Part shown: piece by piece, positions 7,980 to 18,066 of the stretch
How positions within the stretch are numbered: position 1 is the stretch's first letter
How the letters are laid out: each line of letters opens with the position of its first letter
Origin: Phoronis ovalis
Taxonomy: Eukaryota > Phoronida > Phoronidae
Direction of reading: 5' to 3'
Length of the DNA stretch: 18,940 nt
Assembly: GCA_028565635.1 (NCBI GenBank)
Contig: JAOXYB010016898.1
Span: 1 to 18,940, forward strand
The notes under the pieces: generated by a model
Told to the model about the DNA's origin: nothing
Databases searched by the model: none
What the model saw: only the letters and a program-made list of their open reading frames with translations
Translations under genes and position numbers: made by a program

Positions 7980-10938
7980 CTTGAAAATATAATGTCACGA
8001 CACTAGCAGGAAAATCTAAATAGGTTACAAAATGCTAGAAAAATCACTGCAAATCACTCACAGACTTTGAAAACAAGCTTACTTTATGTTCTTATGAACG
8101 AAACTTGCAAATTATATGGACGCAGTATACTAACACGTCCCATGCGACACATGGCACCTATGCCAAGGGATCTGTAAACCATTATTCCGTAATTATACTA
8201 ACGGTATACCTGTTTAAGCCTCGGGTGATTGACAAAGTGAAGTTTTAGGTTTTTATTTGCATTCCTCGTCATTTCAGCTAAATCGACATTTTGGTGCTTT
8301 GTGTATTTTTCGATTTCATGTACTAACTGCTGGATATACGGAGACCCTGTCGCTTCGTATCTATACGAAGGTTTCCCTGGTAATGCAGATAAACTAATAA
8401 GAAAATCTTCTTCATCAGGAACCCAGAGTAATTCCGGAATCTCCAAATAATCATCTGCAAAGCAGATATAAATGTCTAAAGCATGTAAAGTCGCAATTTT
8501 CTTTATACTCTCTCTGGTGCCGATTAGTGTTTAGCCATTAGTGCAGTCTATAAGAATAAATATAAGAATTTCGAAGCCATGTTGTTAAAATAGCGTTTTT
8601 TTTGTCTTATAGACACAGTTGCGTACTTATACTATTCCTCCAAAATGCAACAAACATATTTTGTATTGCGTCATAAGTCGGGTAAGATAAAATTATTTAT
8701 CCGTTACTTACTATTTTCGTTGTCGAACACCTGACAGGCATTGATAATAAATGCCTTTGGCTTCCCACTTAGCTTTTGGCAACACTGTGTAGAATAGAAC
8801 GCAGTTAGTTCTGACACCGACACTTTTTCTCCATCCACTCCCACAATGTGTCCACACTTCCCATGAGACATGATGCAACATATAAAGCTGCTTCTGTCTG
8901 TGTGATCTACTTTACTGTAGTACAATAAACAGGCAGTCAATTGCCTAACCGTTAGATCACGGTGAATTTCTACTTGGAAACCCATCTTGGCTAGTACGGG
9001 TGCAATTTTTTCTAAAACGTTAATGATTTATAGTTTGTGTGAAATGGAACAATATTTTAACAAGAAAAAACATCAGGGCGCCAATTGAAGTATTATTGCT
9101 GTTTTTAGTTGTTTTGATGGCTTTCCTCATTTCAGGAAAGGTCTACTACTCTTATATCTTCTATCAAATTTACAACCAAGTTATTCGATGGGACAAACCT
9201 TTATTTAAAACTTAAACTGGGATATGTTTCCACTACTTGGATGAGCAAATATTACTAAGACATACAGTGGCGGATCCAGGATTATCCTGAACGGGGGTGT
9301 GGAAAAAAGGTGAAGCAAAAGTAGGGGGTCCGGGGCATGCTCCCCCGGAAAATTTTTGAACATTGGTGCGTTTTCCTACAATCTGGTACATTTAAACGTA
9401 AATTATTATTGTTAAGGCTAATTAATTTAAAGAAAAAAAAATCTCAAATTTTATCCAAGAGGGACTTAGGTTAGTCTACATCTGTCTGTCATTTCTGTAA
9501 TGTAATCGGTACATTTACTTCAGAAATTCTTCTGCAAGAAATTATTTAAATCACAGTCTAAATCAACCACTTCGATAATTGTCCACCAATTGGCTGCTGG
9601 TCCTTCTTGAGAAAGGACATATTTTGCTTACAGCAGACGTTTATTTTATTTTAAAGAACAACAAAATATAACTTTTAATCCTTATACAATAATGGTGAGC
9701 AGCGTGTACAAACTTATCATCAGTTAACACGTACTTTTTTATATTATAACTAGATACAGGTATTAATTGGTAACAATATACAGAGTACGGACAGCCATGA
9801 GGAAACAACCTGAATGCAGTACACACTCTGGACCCGGGGGGCTCACTTGAAAGAAATTGGGTACCCATGCTCGTCTATAGGGTGCAACATAATCCTCTAG
9901 ACGGGAAGTGGAGGATCAAAATACCACCCCTAACCGGGGGATATTGCTGAAAAAGGTACCCCTAAACGGGAAGTTTTCTTTGAAAAATTAACAACCAAAA
10001 AAAAAAACGGTTCCCAAAAAAATCGACAACCAAAGAAAACAAAAACGTCGTCAAAACAAAATAATACAATAAATTTAAAAAAAATGCAAAATGGTCACCA
10101 AAAGGTAATGCTCGCTGCTCCCACTGAAAAAAGGACCCTTAAACGGGAGGTATACGTGAAAAACCAACCCCTAAACCGGAAGTTACATTTGCCAAAAACA
10201 AACCCCTCCATGCGTTTTCCCGCCAAAATCGCCACCTAAACGGGGTTCCCGGGAACCCCATCGAACGGCGAAAAAGGTACCCCTTTTCCCCGTTTTTTCG
10301 GACAAGCATGCGTACCAGACTTTTTTTCAAGTGAGCCCCCCGGGAATATGGATAAATAATAATAATGATTCAGTCGGCAATAGGATTAACCATAAGCATT
10401 TACGCTCATAATCTAGGTTAATATCTCTGTAGACATATAAAAGTAACAGAGCATTTAAACTGTCTTGTGATATTGTATGTTATGGTATACAGGTATCGTA
10501 TTTTATATAAAATCTTATAGGTATATTTTGTTTGCAATTTAATGTTCAGAATTAATTCTTGGGAAGGGGGGCGTGCGCCTTCCACGCCCGCCCGTAAATC
10601 CGCCACTGACATAGTTTTAACCAGAAGTTTTACCATCTTCCATATAAATATGTCATTACAATTTCATGAACCATAATATTGTTAAAACTAAGTACATTAT
10701 AACTAATATTTATCTTTTTTTTCAAACCTAGACTAACCTTCGTCACAGTTGCTTCCAATTCTGTCATCATACTTTGTCCCTGCGAAATGTGTGTTGTTGA
10801 TAATGACAGCCAATCCCATGGGCTCTTTCATCTGATATGGGTCTTTGATAGTATTCTGAGATGAGTCGGAATAACTCGAAGAAACTGAGTGATATGAAGA
10901 TCTTACTTGATCAAATCGATTAAATGGTTCCCCTAAAT
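7443..10938 (-). CDS. caspase-like protein with C-terminal tail (copy 2), 5' end not found
   Basis: Model: join of 10938-10738, 9011-8712, 8454-8210 and 7979-7443, minus strand, all junctions in frame. It is a paralogue of copy 1 with the same exon phases and near-identical exon lengths. Large-subunit signatures are GLAVIINNTHF, RIGSNCDE, DHTDRSSFICCIMSHGKCG and KPKAFIINACQVF. The small subunit reads DEEDFLISLSALPGKPSYR then GSPYIQQL. Catalytic His (8863-8865), Cys (8734-8736), both S1 arginines and the SHG glycine are kept. The Gln of QACxG is Asn, and the residues after Cys are QVF instead of xG. The tail is about 165 residues and shares an IKRW motif with copy 1. The first exon opens with a phase-1 acceptor, so more N-terminal sequence exists; the ankyrin exon at 14092-15547 is a phase-compatible candidate. 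The 3' end may be spliced further from a donor at 7468. Confidence 0.82.
8210..8454 (-). CDS. caspase copy 2, small-subunit exon
   Basis: Acceptor GCTTTGCAG|ATGATT and donor AAACAG|GTATAC bound 245 nt. It encodes DYLEIPELLWVPDEEDF, LPGKPSYR and GSPYIQQLVHEIEKY. PG and the S1 Arg (in SYR) are kept. GSP replaces GSW, as in copy 1, so this change predates the duplication. Donor position and phase 0 match copy 1 exon 4. Confidence 0.88.
8712..9011 (-). CDS. caspase copy 2, catalytic exon
   Basis: Acceptor ACGTTTTAG|AAAAAA and donor GAAAATA|GTAAGT bound 300 nt, exactly the length of the copy 1 exon. It contains KMGFQVEIHRDLTVRQL, CCIMSHGKCGHIVGVDGEKV and FIINACQVF. His and Cys occupy the catalytic positions. 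This copy keeps SHG, unlike copy 1. Confidence 0.92.
9833..10344. mobile_element. inverted-repeat element nested inside the TIR transposon, 512 bp
   Basis: CCCGGGGGGCTCACTTGAAA at 9833-9852 pairs with TTTCAAGTGAGCCCCCCGGG at 10325-10344. Imperfect pairing continues inward for about 45 bp (GGTACCCATGCTCGTC against GACAAGCATGCGTACC). The interior repeats a degenerate unit around CCCCTAAACGGGAAG. There is no coding frame and no clear target duplication. It is a separate mobile or foldback element that landed in the larger transposon, or a hairpin-forming core of it. Confidence 0.65.
9900..10240. repeat. degenerate internal repeats with (C)CCCTAAACGGGAAG core
   Basis: Versions of the core occur near 9896 (CTCTAGACGGGAAG), 9929 (CCCCTAACCGGGGG), 9959 (CCCCTAAACGGGAAG), 10136 (CCCTTAAACGGGAGG), 10169 (CCCCTAAACCGGAAG) and 10232 (CACCTAAACGGGG). 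Several are followed by T-rich or GAAAAA sequence. Spacing is irregular, about 30-60 bp apart from one larger gap, so this looks like a decayed tandem array inside the nested element. Confidence 0.55.
10738..10938 (-). CDS. caspase copy 2, first visible exon
   Basis: Acceptor TTCTATATACAG|ATTTAG and donor GACGAAG|GTTAGT bound 201 nt, phase 1 to phase 1. About 30 residues of Ser-rich linker (SYHSVSSSYSDSSQ) precede the caspase strand GLAVIINNTHFAG and KYDDRIGSNCDE. The linker implies that another domain or exon lies upstream. The open frame continuing to 11041 is intron read-through. Confidence 0.82.
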
Positions 10939-12968
10939 CTGTATATAGAAAATAATAGCATGTAGTTTGAGATACCACAAATATTTCACGATGCACGACC
11001 CATGATATTATTTGTACTGAGAGTATATAACAATTCATCAATGCATTGCTGCATAAATCAAGCAGTTATAGTGGCCGAAGTAAAAGGGGTTAACACTTTG
11101 CGTCGGATACGCGCGCACCATTAAAAATAAACCATGTCCTATTTAATCTTCTGCCTATCAATAACTGGTCGATAGGCAAAAAACAATTATATGTACGACA
11201 ATTAACAATTAAACATTGTGTGTATCAATTAAACATATATTTTAATACACTAAAACTATATGTTGACACATTTTGAAACTTAAGCTTTAACAACAAAAAT
11301 GTATGAACAATTGATTGGCGTGTAATGCGTAACATCCAAGACCAGTATACCTTGAAATAGGTAGTATGTTAGGATCGTGTTTGTAAGTTATATTAAAGTT
11401 TAAAAAATATTATTTCATATTACCGTTGGTAGAACTCAATGTCAGTAAGGGTAAATGACATGCTTTAGTACTACTGTCTATTAAAGTGTAATGCTTTTAA
11501 AAAAGAAAAGGGGTAATTTTTAAATGTCATAGTAAACGTGTAAATTATGCCTAGATGAGATTCTGTAATGCCCTATAACACATGCGTGTTTACTAAAAAC
11601 GAATATATTATAGTTGTAAGAGCGTATGACGATAAATTTAAAAATTCAATTTTTGTCATTTTTGATTTTGGACAGTCCATGTTCAGTTTTTAAAGCATGA
11701 AGGCTCGATATTTATCTATTCTTCACAAAAACAAAATAACATTGTTTTGTTATTAATAAACTCACGGGTTATCAAAATACATGAAAATATGTAATACATT
11801 GGAATTATACTACTATAATTTACTCCTTTTTTTCAATTTAATATATTTTCTAGTTTTCAGAGAATATGCAAGCTATGTTTGACTAAAAACGAAAGTTACA
11901 CTTATTTATGTACATCTCTAGCTGATCATTACGTTCTCTTCCGTTATGTATAGTGTATGTTTCTAGGCCATATGAGTAAAAACTGACATACAGTCTCGTA
12001 TGCGGACTCTGTATAATAGGTTTTCATCTCGTATAGGGTTGGTCATAACGGCGCTGTTTTTTGTGACTCCCAACTTCATATTCATCTGATGCGAATTCGT
12101 GATAAATAATATATGATGATTGTTTCTACTCCATCTTTAATAAGTATGGCTGATGATATCTTCTGCAATGGTTCTATGCTGTAAATAATATATTCTAAGG
12201 CAATAATACTATGATATATTTCTGCCTATATCCATAGGTTCAGATATATGCTTCCTGTAACCAGCTTCTCTATTCTTCCTTGTCAAAAAAGTGTACACTT
12301 TTGTTAGCGATGGTTTGCTTGGTATCTATAATAAAAACAAATAGAATACAGTCAATATCTGTTTCATTCTAGTAATAATAACACGGGTTCCTGCATATCT
12401 GGAAAAAATACTATTTTAGAGGGAAGATCTATTCCGCATATGTATAAAACGGATTGTTTGTGATAACAGCACGGCTGACCATGAGGGTAATTTTAGTCGC
12501 CAGAATAGATGGACCTCACATTGTAATCCCATAATTATACATGTAGCAGTTATATATAAATGAAGCCAGACTACTATAATCATATCATCTAATAAATGTC
12601 TTCTTCAAATCATGATTTATTTTTACGAGATAGCGCACATTTATAACGGAGAAACTTTAATCTGTCTCTTTCCTAAAACTGATAAAATATGCATGAATGA
12701 CATATTATTTTTTTCTGCATCGCATGTTGTTGATAAGTAATGGATAGGTACTATATACACTAGGTTTGTCTACTCCACTTAAAAACTAGTCATATTACAA
12801 TTATTACAGTATAGAAATACAATATGTTACTCTTAATTCAGCGACAGTCGCTTATTAGAAACTAACGCAAACATATTTTTGCAATGACACTTAAATAACA
12901 AGAATTTACTTACTATTTCAACGCGACTCCTAACGACACAACATCTTGAATCGAAAACCAACTCATCA
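10939..12968. other. non-coding DNA upstream of caspase copy 2
   Basis: AT-rich, with no ORF carrying a recognisable domain on either strand. If the ankyrin exon and caspase copy 2 belong to one gene, this is intron. A weak candidate 54-nt exon at 11424-11477 and a 17-codon frame at 12914-12966 are discussed elsewhere; neither is convincing. Confidence 0.5.
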
Positions 12969-13883
12969 CCGGTGTATTAGTTTATTAAGACCCGATGTTA
13001 TATCGACTCCCCGGTCACTAGAATTTGGTACCCTATGACTCCCGGTCATTCAGGTCCTGGACTTCCAAGACCCTCCCTGGAAATAAGTGACGACATCTGG
13101 CGAGATATTAGTTGTCTAGGTTGATTTTACGTCCATGTTTTTAAACATTTTTCATAAAAAAATTAGCTTTTGAAAAATTCAATGTACCACATTCTACATT
13201 AGGTGGTGTCCCCGTTTTCACTTTTATTCAGGTGCTTGAAGGAAATTATGTTTTCCTAAAGTTACTGCGGAATTTCGATTATTTATATATTATGAGATCA
13301 ACTATAGTAGGTAAAATCAAACAGTCAAGACTGTAGTGGGGATCTTGAAAAATCATACTATACATGGTTGTATGTTTGCAAAAGAACAAATCTTACATGT
13401 GTGCAGATAAAGAAAAGCATACCTTGCAGTTTGTCTTGCCCTTCTCTTCTGGTCTCGTTTATTCACTTTGCTTATCAGCGGAAAAGGCAGTCCCTTATAT
13501 TCTCCCTGACCCTGTCACGACTGTTAACGAAAGCGCGCAACTACATAATTATAGAACTGTACTCAATATAATATGCATGTGAATAAGTGTCTGAGGCACT
13601 TACTATTCAGGATACCCGAGACTTACAAGAGCGATGTATTCAATGGGGCACCTCTAATAGGGGACATCAAAGTATTCAATGGGGAACCTAACAGGAAATT
13701 AGAACATTCAGAGGGTCACTTTTAAAAGGGGTCATCTAGGACTGCTATTGGTGTAACCCGTTTTCAATAACTCCCTAGAAGTATGACTCTGAGTCACTTA
13801 TTGATCGAAGGAGTGATTTATTACAGGTTTTGGATGACTCCCGGTCATTATTTTAGGGGGGCGATCTACGACTGTTACACCGG
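12969..13883. repeat. repeat-rich block, possible TIR element of about 915 bp
   Basis: The block is bounded by CCGGTGTATTAG (12969-12980) and its imperfect inverse CTGTTACACCGG (13872-13883). ATGACTCCCGGTCATT occurs twice in direct orientation, at 13035-13050 and 13834-13849. GTATTCAATGGGG(C/A)ACCT occurs at 13636-13653 and 13672-13689. Composition differs from the AT-rich flanks. No target-site duplication is visible and no transposase is encoded; the open frames at 13364-13582 look accidental. I read this as a decayed or non-autonomous mobile element, boundaries provisional. Confidence 0.45.
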
Positions 13884-14091
13884 CGCTATGTATACTCCCC
13901 CAAGAACGACAAAATATTTGTCTGAGCTCTGCGCGCCGCCAAGCGACATATGACAAAGTAACAATGTATGGTGTATAGAAAGTTTAGCTCGCACGTTAAA
14001 GCATGACAACACCTTAAAAAAAGTTGCGGACAAATGTTAAGCATATTAAAACTGCAGCAATTGTTATGATAAAAAGAAGCATTGCACTTAC

Positions 14092-15547
14092 TTGTTGCAG
14101 ATCTTTCCTTCCTTTTGCGTGGTAAAAGTCCAGATAAGCGACTAATTATAAGCCGCTTTAAAGTTGTGCTTGGCTCGAACACTTGCTTGATTCTTTCATT
14201 CGTCGCAATATCCAGAGGTGACTTATTATCTGATGTCTTAGCAGACCAGTCAACATTATCAGCCTCTGCTAGTAAATAACGAACTAACTCTTCGTGGCTG
14301 TACTTTGCAGCAAAATGTAAAGGTGTGAAACCTGCTACATTTTCCCATGTTCCTGCGCTGCAAACTTCCATGCCGTCATTTTCTACAATAACCCTAACAA
14401 AATCAGTATTACCGGCCAGAGATGCGAAATGAATTGCGCGTAGTGTTGACATGGTATGTTTAACTTTAATTTTGTAGTCGGCTCCCGCAGATAATAAAAT
14501 GTCTGCAATAACGGCATCTCCTTTTATAGCAGCCTGTATAAGAGCAGTATGTCCATTAGAGTTTGTCATGTTCAGATCTATTTCTCCACTATTACTTAAT
14601 CTACGAATAATATCTTTATGACCGAGTCGTGTCGCCATAAACAAGGCATGGGGACTTCCACCCCAAGCATTACGAAAAATGTCTGTACAATCTGCATACA
14701 TGGGAACAGCATTACAAAATTTTTCATAATCTCCTACTAACCAGGCTTGCTTAGCTTTCTCATACCGAACTGTTGATTCTAAGCTAGTATTTAGTTTAGC
14801 TACGTAGCTCTGCATTCCTTTAAGTTTTGCAATATCTAGAGGGGATTGACCGGATTTATTTTTCAATTTTACTGGACAACCAGCCTCTATGAGTTTGTCA
14901 ATAATCTCATCCATGTCCGGTCGAGAACAAGCTAAATACAAAGGTGAGCTGCAAACATATCTCGTAGTCACATCGATACCTAGCTTTGCATCAATTAACA
15001 ATACTGCGATATCTTTGCGTTCGTTTATTATAGCAGTACACAACGGATGTACCTTCCCGCCCCATTTAGTGTCGATCATATATGTCTCTATTTCGGCTCC
15101 ATATTGTAACAGGCTGCACAAGACATCGAAGTATCCAAGTTTCCAGGCATAATTCAAAGGACTCTCTCCATTAACATCATTATTTTCCACATCTGCACCT
15201 TGAGATAGCAGACACTCTACTGTTTTCAGGCAGTCATTGCTTACAGCCACGTGGAGCGCTGTTTGACCTTGGTGATCTTGGATATTTAAATCACATCTGT
15301 GGCTACATAATATCTGCATAATTTTCACTTCATTCGATTGCGCGGCTTTTATTACTGCAGTTTGTCCTTTGTTATCTTGAGCATCTTTAGGGCAGCCATT
15401 GTTTAACCATTTTAAGACGTCATACTTTTCTCCAGCGGAAACAGCGAGTATAAGAAACGTATTTCCGTCATTGTCTCGATACTTCGGATCAGTAGACAAT
15501 GACTCGTTAAGTTCCAAAGCTTTCTTATGATTCTTCCACTCGTTAGA
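14092..15547 (-). CDS. ankyrin-repeat exon (about 12 repeats), partial gene
   Basis: Acceptor TTTTTCTTTTAG|TCTAAC (phase 0) and donor ACAA|GTAAGT (phase 1) bound 1456 nt, 485 codons without a stop. Ankyrin repeats are about 33-residue protein-binding helix pairs. Clear ones include GNTFLILAVSAGE, GQTAVIKAAQSNE, GQTALHVAVSNDC, GESPLNYAWKLGY, SSPLYLACSR, GQSPLDIAKLKG, GHTALIQAAIKGD, GFTPLHFAAKYSHEELVRYL and NKSPLDIATNE. A less regular stretch in the middle (YEKAKQAWLVGDYEKF) separates two blocks. The exon ends in a basic segment, GLLPRKRKERSAT, possibly an NLS or linker. Neither start nor stop codon is in the exon. The frame running on to 13886 is intron read-through. Its donor phase fits the first caspase copy 2 exon, so it may encode the N-terminus of that protein. 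Otherwise its 3' exons are unidentified. Confidence 0.88.
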
Positions 15548-17114
15548 CTAAAAGAAAAATGTTATGCTTTTCAAGCCCATAGCAACATTTGGCACGCTTT
15601 CTTTCTGAAATATCCCGAGAACCATCCAGACTACCTGTTAGCAAAGGCAAGGGTATTCACATTTATGACCTCTTATTGCCCACCCTAGCTAGGTATGAAT
15701 CACCTTTCTTTACATCTAATCGTCTCGGAAACACAACTTGTTGAAAATTGTAAAATTAAATTGCTGCCTATAGCGGAACTCCTAATTAATAAAAGCAGGC
15801 TGGGTATCAAGTAACATCTTTAAAAAAAGATAAACAGAAAGTACAACAAAAAAATCACAATAGACAGTTAACAAAATTATTCAAAATAACTCCACGACCT
15901 CCTGATACCTGTAAATGACAATAGGACCATAAGTCTAATTATAAGCCTGTAAAACCAAGAGTTTTCAAGATTACAGCACATTTCCTCTATAAATTAATTG
16001 AAAAGGCGTCAAAAGTAAAAAATCTGATCTTATGTGCGATATAAATGATTTCTCTGAATTTGGAACATTTGTGCAACTGTAGAAATGCGCTCTGTTTGAC
16101 CTTTACATGACTGTTTGATCTCAAAATGAGGAATGGCCCACCCTAGGATGTCACATGTTAAATGACGTGTTGATACCTCCAACCGCCTTCCGGATATGTT
16201 ATAGCATGCTAAAAATTTGAAACAGAGAAAGAGAAGCATGAGAAAGAATGAAAGAACATACTAACTTGATTGTAAGACCCCGGTTTGAATTGTGGCTGTT
16301 TAATTTAGGAACATTGAAACAAATATTAGTTCGATAGTAAGACCAGGGTCTTAATTTTGAAGAGGATCTTACTTTTGACATGTTGCATTTTTGTGCATAC
16401 AAGAAGGTACGGTTTATAAAAGTGGGTAGTCAAAAATTGACTATAAAATTGAATATAATCATTAATAAATTAACCATTAATTTATTACACTCTACTATAA
16501 ATACAAAATTCATACGTTTCGAAAACCTATAGTGAACTGTCTCCCTTCAGATTGTATAGATTAAGATAAGAGTTTATAGTGTGACTTTTTGGACAATTTA
16601 TGGTTCTATACTCATTAATTTAATAGATTTCAGTCCTAAAAAAGTGAACTTGTTTGACCCCTCCCTCCAATAGGTGTGCATACTCGTTGCCTCCAGCTCT
16701 TAAAATAAGTATAAACGTGTCTAACCTTAAGTTTGACAACCTCCCTCCCATAAATTAATTACCAGTCTCTAAAGAACTAAACACTAACAGTCACTGAAAA
16801 GCAAATGATAGGAGTCAATAAGTATTCTTACATTAAAATATAGCAATTAAAACAAACGTACACATATACCCAAAACAAAAATCCTTGGGCACGTCCAGCA
16901 TTTCGACTAAATCTTGCATACTTTCTGACGAGGTAACATCACGGAAGAAATATGAGTCACAAAATGTTATAGTATATTTGGCTATCATCCATTTCATATA
17001 ATACTAATAATAATTTTTTTTAAGTAATGTAATATCACAACATAATACGTATTTCTAAGAGTATCAATAATTAACAATATGTACATAGTAGAGAGATGTG
17101 ATTCTAAAAATACC
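15548..17114. other. non-coding DNA upstream of the ankyrin exon
   Basis: AT-rich sequence without convincing exons. On the minus strand a short Met-Ser-Lys frame ends in a phase-0 donor near 16376 (TCAAAA|GTAAGA) but lies in repeated GTAAGACC sequence, so I give it little weight. Probably intron of the ankyrin gene. Confidence 0.4.
16268..16359. repeat. two imperfect copies of a GTAAGACC-containing motif
   Basis: GATTGTAAGACCCCGGTTTG at 16268-16287 resembles GATAGTAAGACCAGGGTC from 16333. The second copy contains the near-palindrome AAGACCAGGGTCTT. Short and of unknown significance. Confidence 0.35.
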
Positions 17115-17176
17115 CAGTTTCTGCTCGAGACAATGTTTTTTTTTACTACATAATCTGGGTTTTCCATTACATATTA
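17115..17176 (+). repeat. direct repeat, copy A (about 60 bp)
   Basis: Starts CAGTTTCTGCTCGAGACAAT and ends TTTTCCATTACATATTA. It matches 17408-17472 at most positions, with small length changes in the T run and the centre. Flanks of the two copies differ, so this is a local duplication or paired insertion of a short element. Confidence 0.7.
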
Positions 17177-17407
17177 TGACAAATGTGTTAAGATCTCTCT
17201 ACATGTATATTTATATTCCTATACAAAGTGTGTTTTTGTTAGAAAATAAAGCAAATATTGTAACCTGGTTTTTCTTTTCAATATTTTCACGATAGCTTTG
17301 TTATTCACTAACATCTGCAAATATATATCATATAATAGTAACTTTATTTTTTTTTCATCATAAATATGCCAGGCGGATCGGTTTCATGGCTATAGTGTTT
17401 TACGCAA

Positions 17408-17472
17408 CAGTTTCTGTTCGGGACAATGTTTTTTTTACTACATGTATTACCTGAATTTTCCATTACATAATA
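17408..17472 (+). repeat. direct repeat, copy B (about 60 bp)
   Basis: Starts CAGTTTCTGTTCGGGACAAT and ends TTTTCCATTACATAATA, 293 bp after copy A. Both copies contain a run of T followed by ACTACAT. Confidence 0.7.
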
Positions 17473-17667
17473 CTTGTTTAATTTTACAGTGTTTTCTAAA
17501 TAATTTTTAAAACTGTTAATATATGTTTATTTTCTTATTTTCATACATAGATATGTTGAGTGTATGTAACTTATTACGGCATAGTATGTTAATAGAATGC
17601 GTGTCAGCATCAAGCTCAACAACGCATGTTACGTCACTCAAAAACTTAAAATATTAATAGTACTTAC

Positions 17668-17712
17668 AATAGCAGAATTCAAGAAATCAGTTGGGATTCG
17701 ATTTGCACATTT
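17668..17712 (-). CDS. possible small exon upstream of the ankyrin exon
   Basis: Between a possible acceptor (TTTAATAG) and a strong donor (GCTATT|GTAAGT), 45 nt encode KCANRIPTDFLNSAI in phase 0 at both ends. It would join directly to SNEWKNHKKALEL of the ankyrin exon. The weakness is that a better-looking acceptor (TTTTGCAG) lies 8 bp upstream and would bring stops into every frame. Tentative. Confidence 0.25.
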
Positions 17713-18057
17713 CTATTAAACTGCAAAACCACATATGTTTAGTACGTGTTTCCCGTAGATTTGTTCTGGTACTCTACAGCCAGAGATAACAAATATGTCT
17801 TTGTTGTAAAATTAACTCGCGAAAAATCAGAAGTAGGCATGTGACACGGTTATCTTCATTTGTACTTGAGAAAGTGTCCCGCCATGGGATATATATGCTG
17901 CTAGTGATGTGGAAAATCAAGAAGATGAAACATGCAACGCGTTTATTTACCTGTCTTGTGTGCACACTGTGCCTTTATGAAATAGCAGTGGTCCAGCAGT
18001 CAATTAGATTAGAAACACTGCTGTTTAATTTTATTAATATGTAATGTCCAAACTTAC

Positions 18058-18066
18058 CTCCGCCAT
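18058..18066 (-). CDS. possible first coding exon (Met-Ala-Glu) of the ankyrin gene
   Basis: ATGGCGGAG is followed by a strong donor, GTAAGT, in phase 0. This fits the phase-0 acceptors at 17712 and 15547. Alternatively the upstream frame on the minus strand (about 18058-18140, containing SSDTNLDSVYPTDEYKTHGG) is itself an exon ending in phase 1 at the same donor. That frame has a TGA just upstream and no clear acceptor. I cannot choose between them. Confidence 0.3.

Larger units (their letters stand above)
9265..10608. mobile_element. non-autonomous TIR DNA transposon (hAT-like), 1344 bp
   Basis: The ends are inverted: CAGTGGCGGAT at 9265-9275 and its complement ATCCGCCACTG at 10598-10608. 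ACATA flanks both ends (9260-9264 and 10609-10613), a likely 5-bp target-site duplication. Subterminal DNA is GC-rich with G runs, for example GGGGGTCCGGGG on the left and GGGAAGGGGGGCG on the right. CAGTGGCGGATCC-type termini recur in non-autonomous animal transposons; a 5-8 bp duplication and CA(G) ends suggest hAT, but the superfamily is inferred. There is no transposase frame. It sits in the intron between copy 2 exons at 9011 and 10738; without it that intron is about 380 bp. Confidence 0.75.

Noticed and set aside
9641-9868. Minus-strand ORF inside the TIR element considered as a transposase fragment
   Set aside because: Too short and no transposase motif; the element appears non-autonomous.
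11424-11477. 54-nt phase 1 to phase 1 candidate exon between the ankyrin and caspase exons
   Set aside because: Acceptor (TTTAATAG) and donor (GTAATA) are both weak, and the peptide has no recognisable feature. A direct 14092 to 10938 join is already in frame.
13364-13582. Overlapping plus-strand ORFs in the repeat block
   Set aside because: Two frames are open over the same short span, neither with a domain; they look accidental inside repeated DNA.
13886-14091. C-terminal part of the ankyrin ORF
   Set aside because: It follows a strong GTAAGT donor, loses the ankyrin pattern and becomes Cys/Asn-rich low-complexity sequence typical of intron.
17098-17295. Plus-strand ORF of 65 codons
   Set aside because: Its Phe/Leu-rich translation comes from T runs in a duplicated non-coding repeat.
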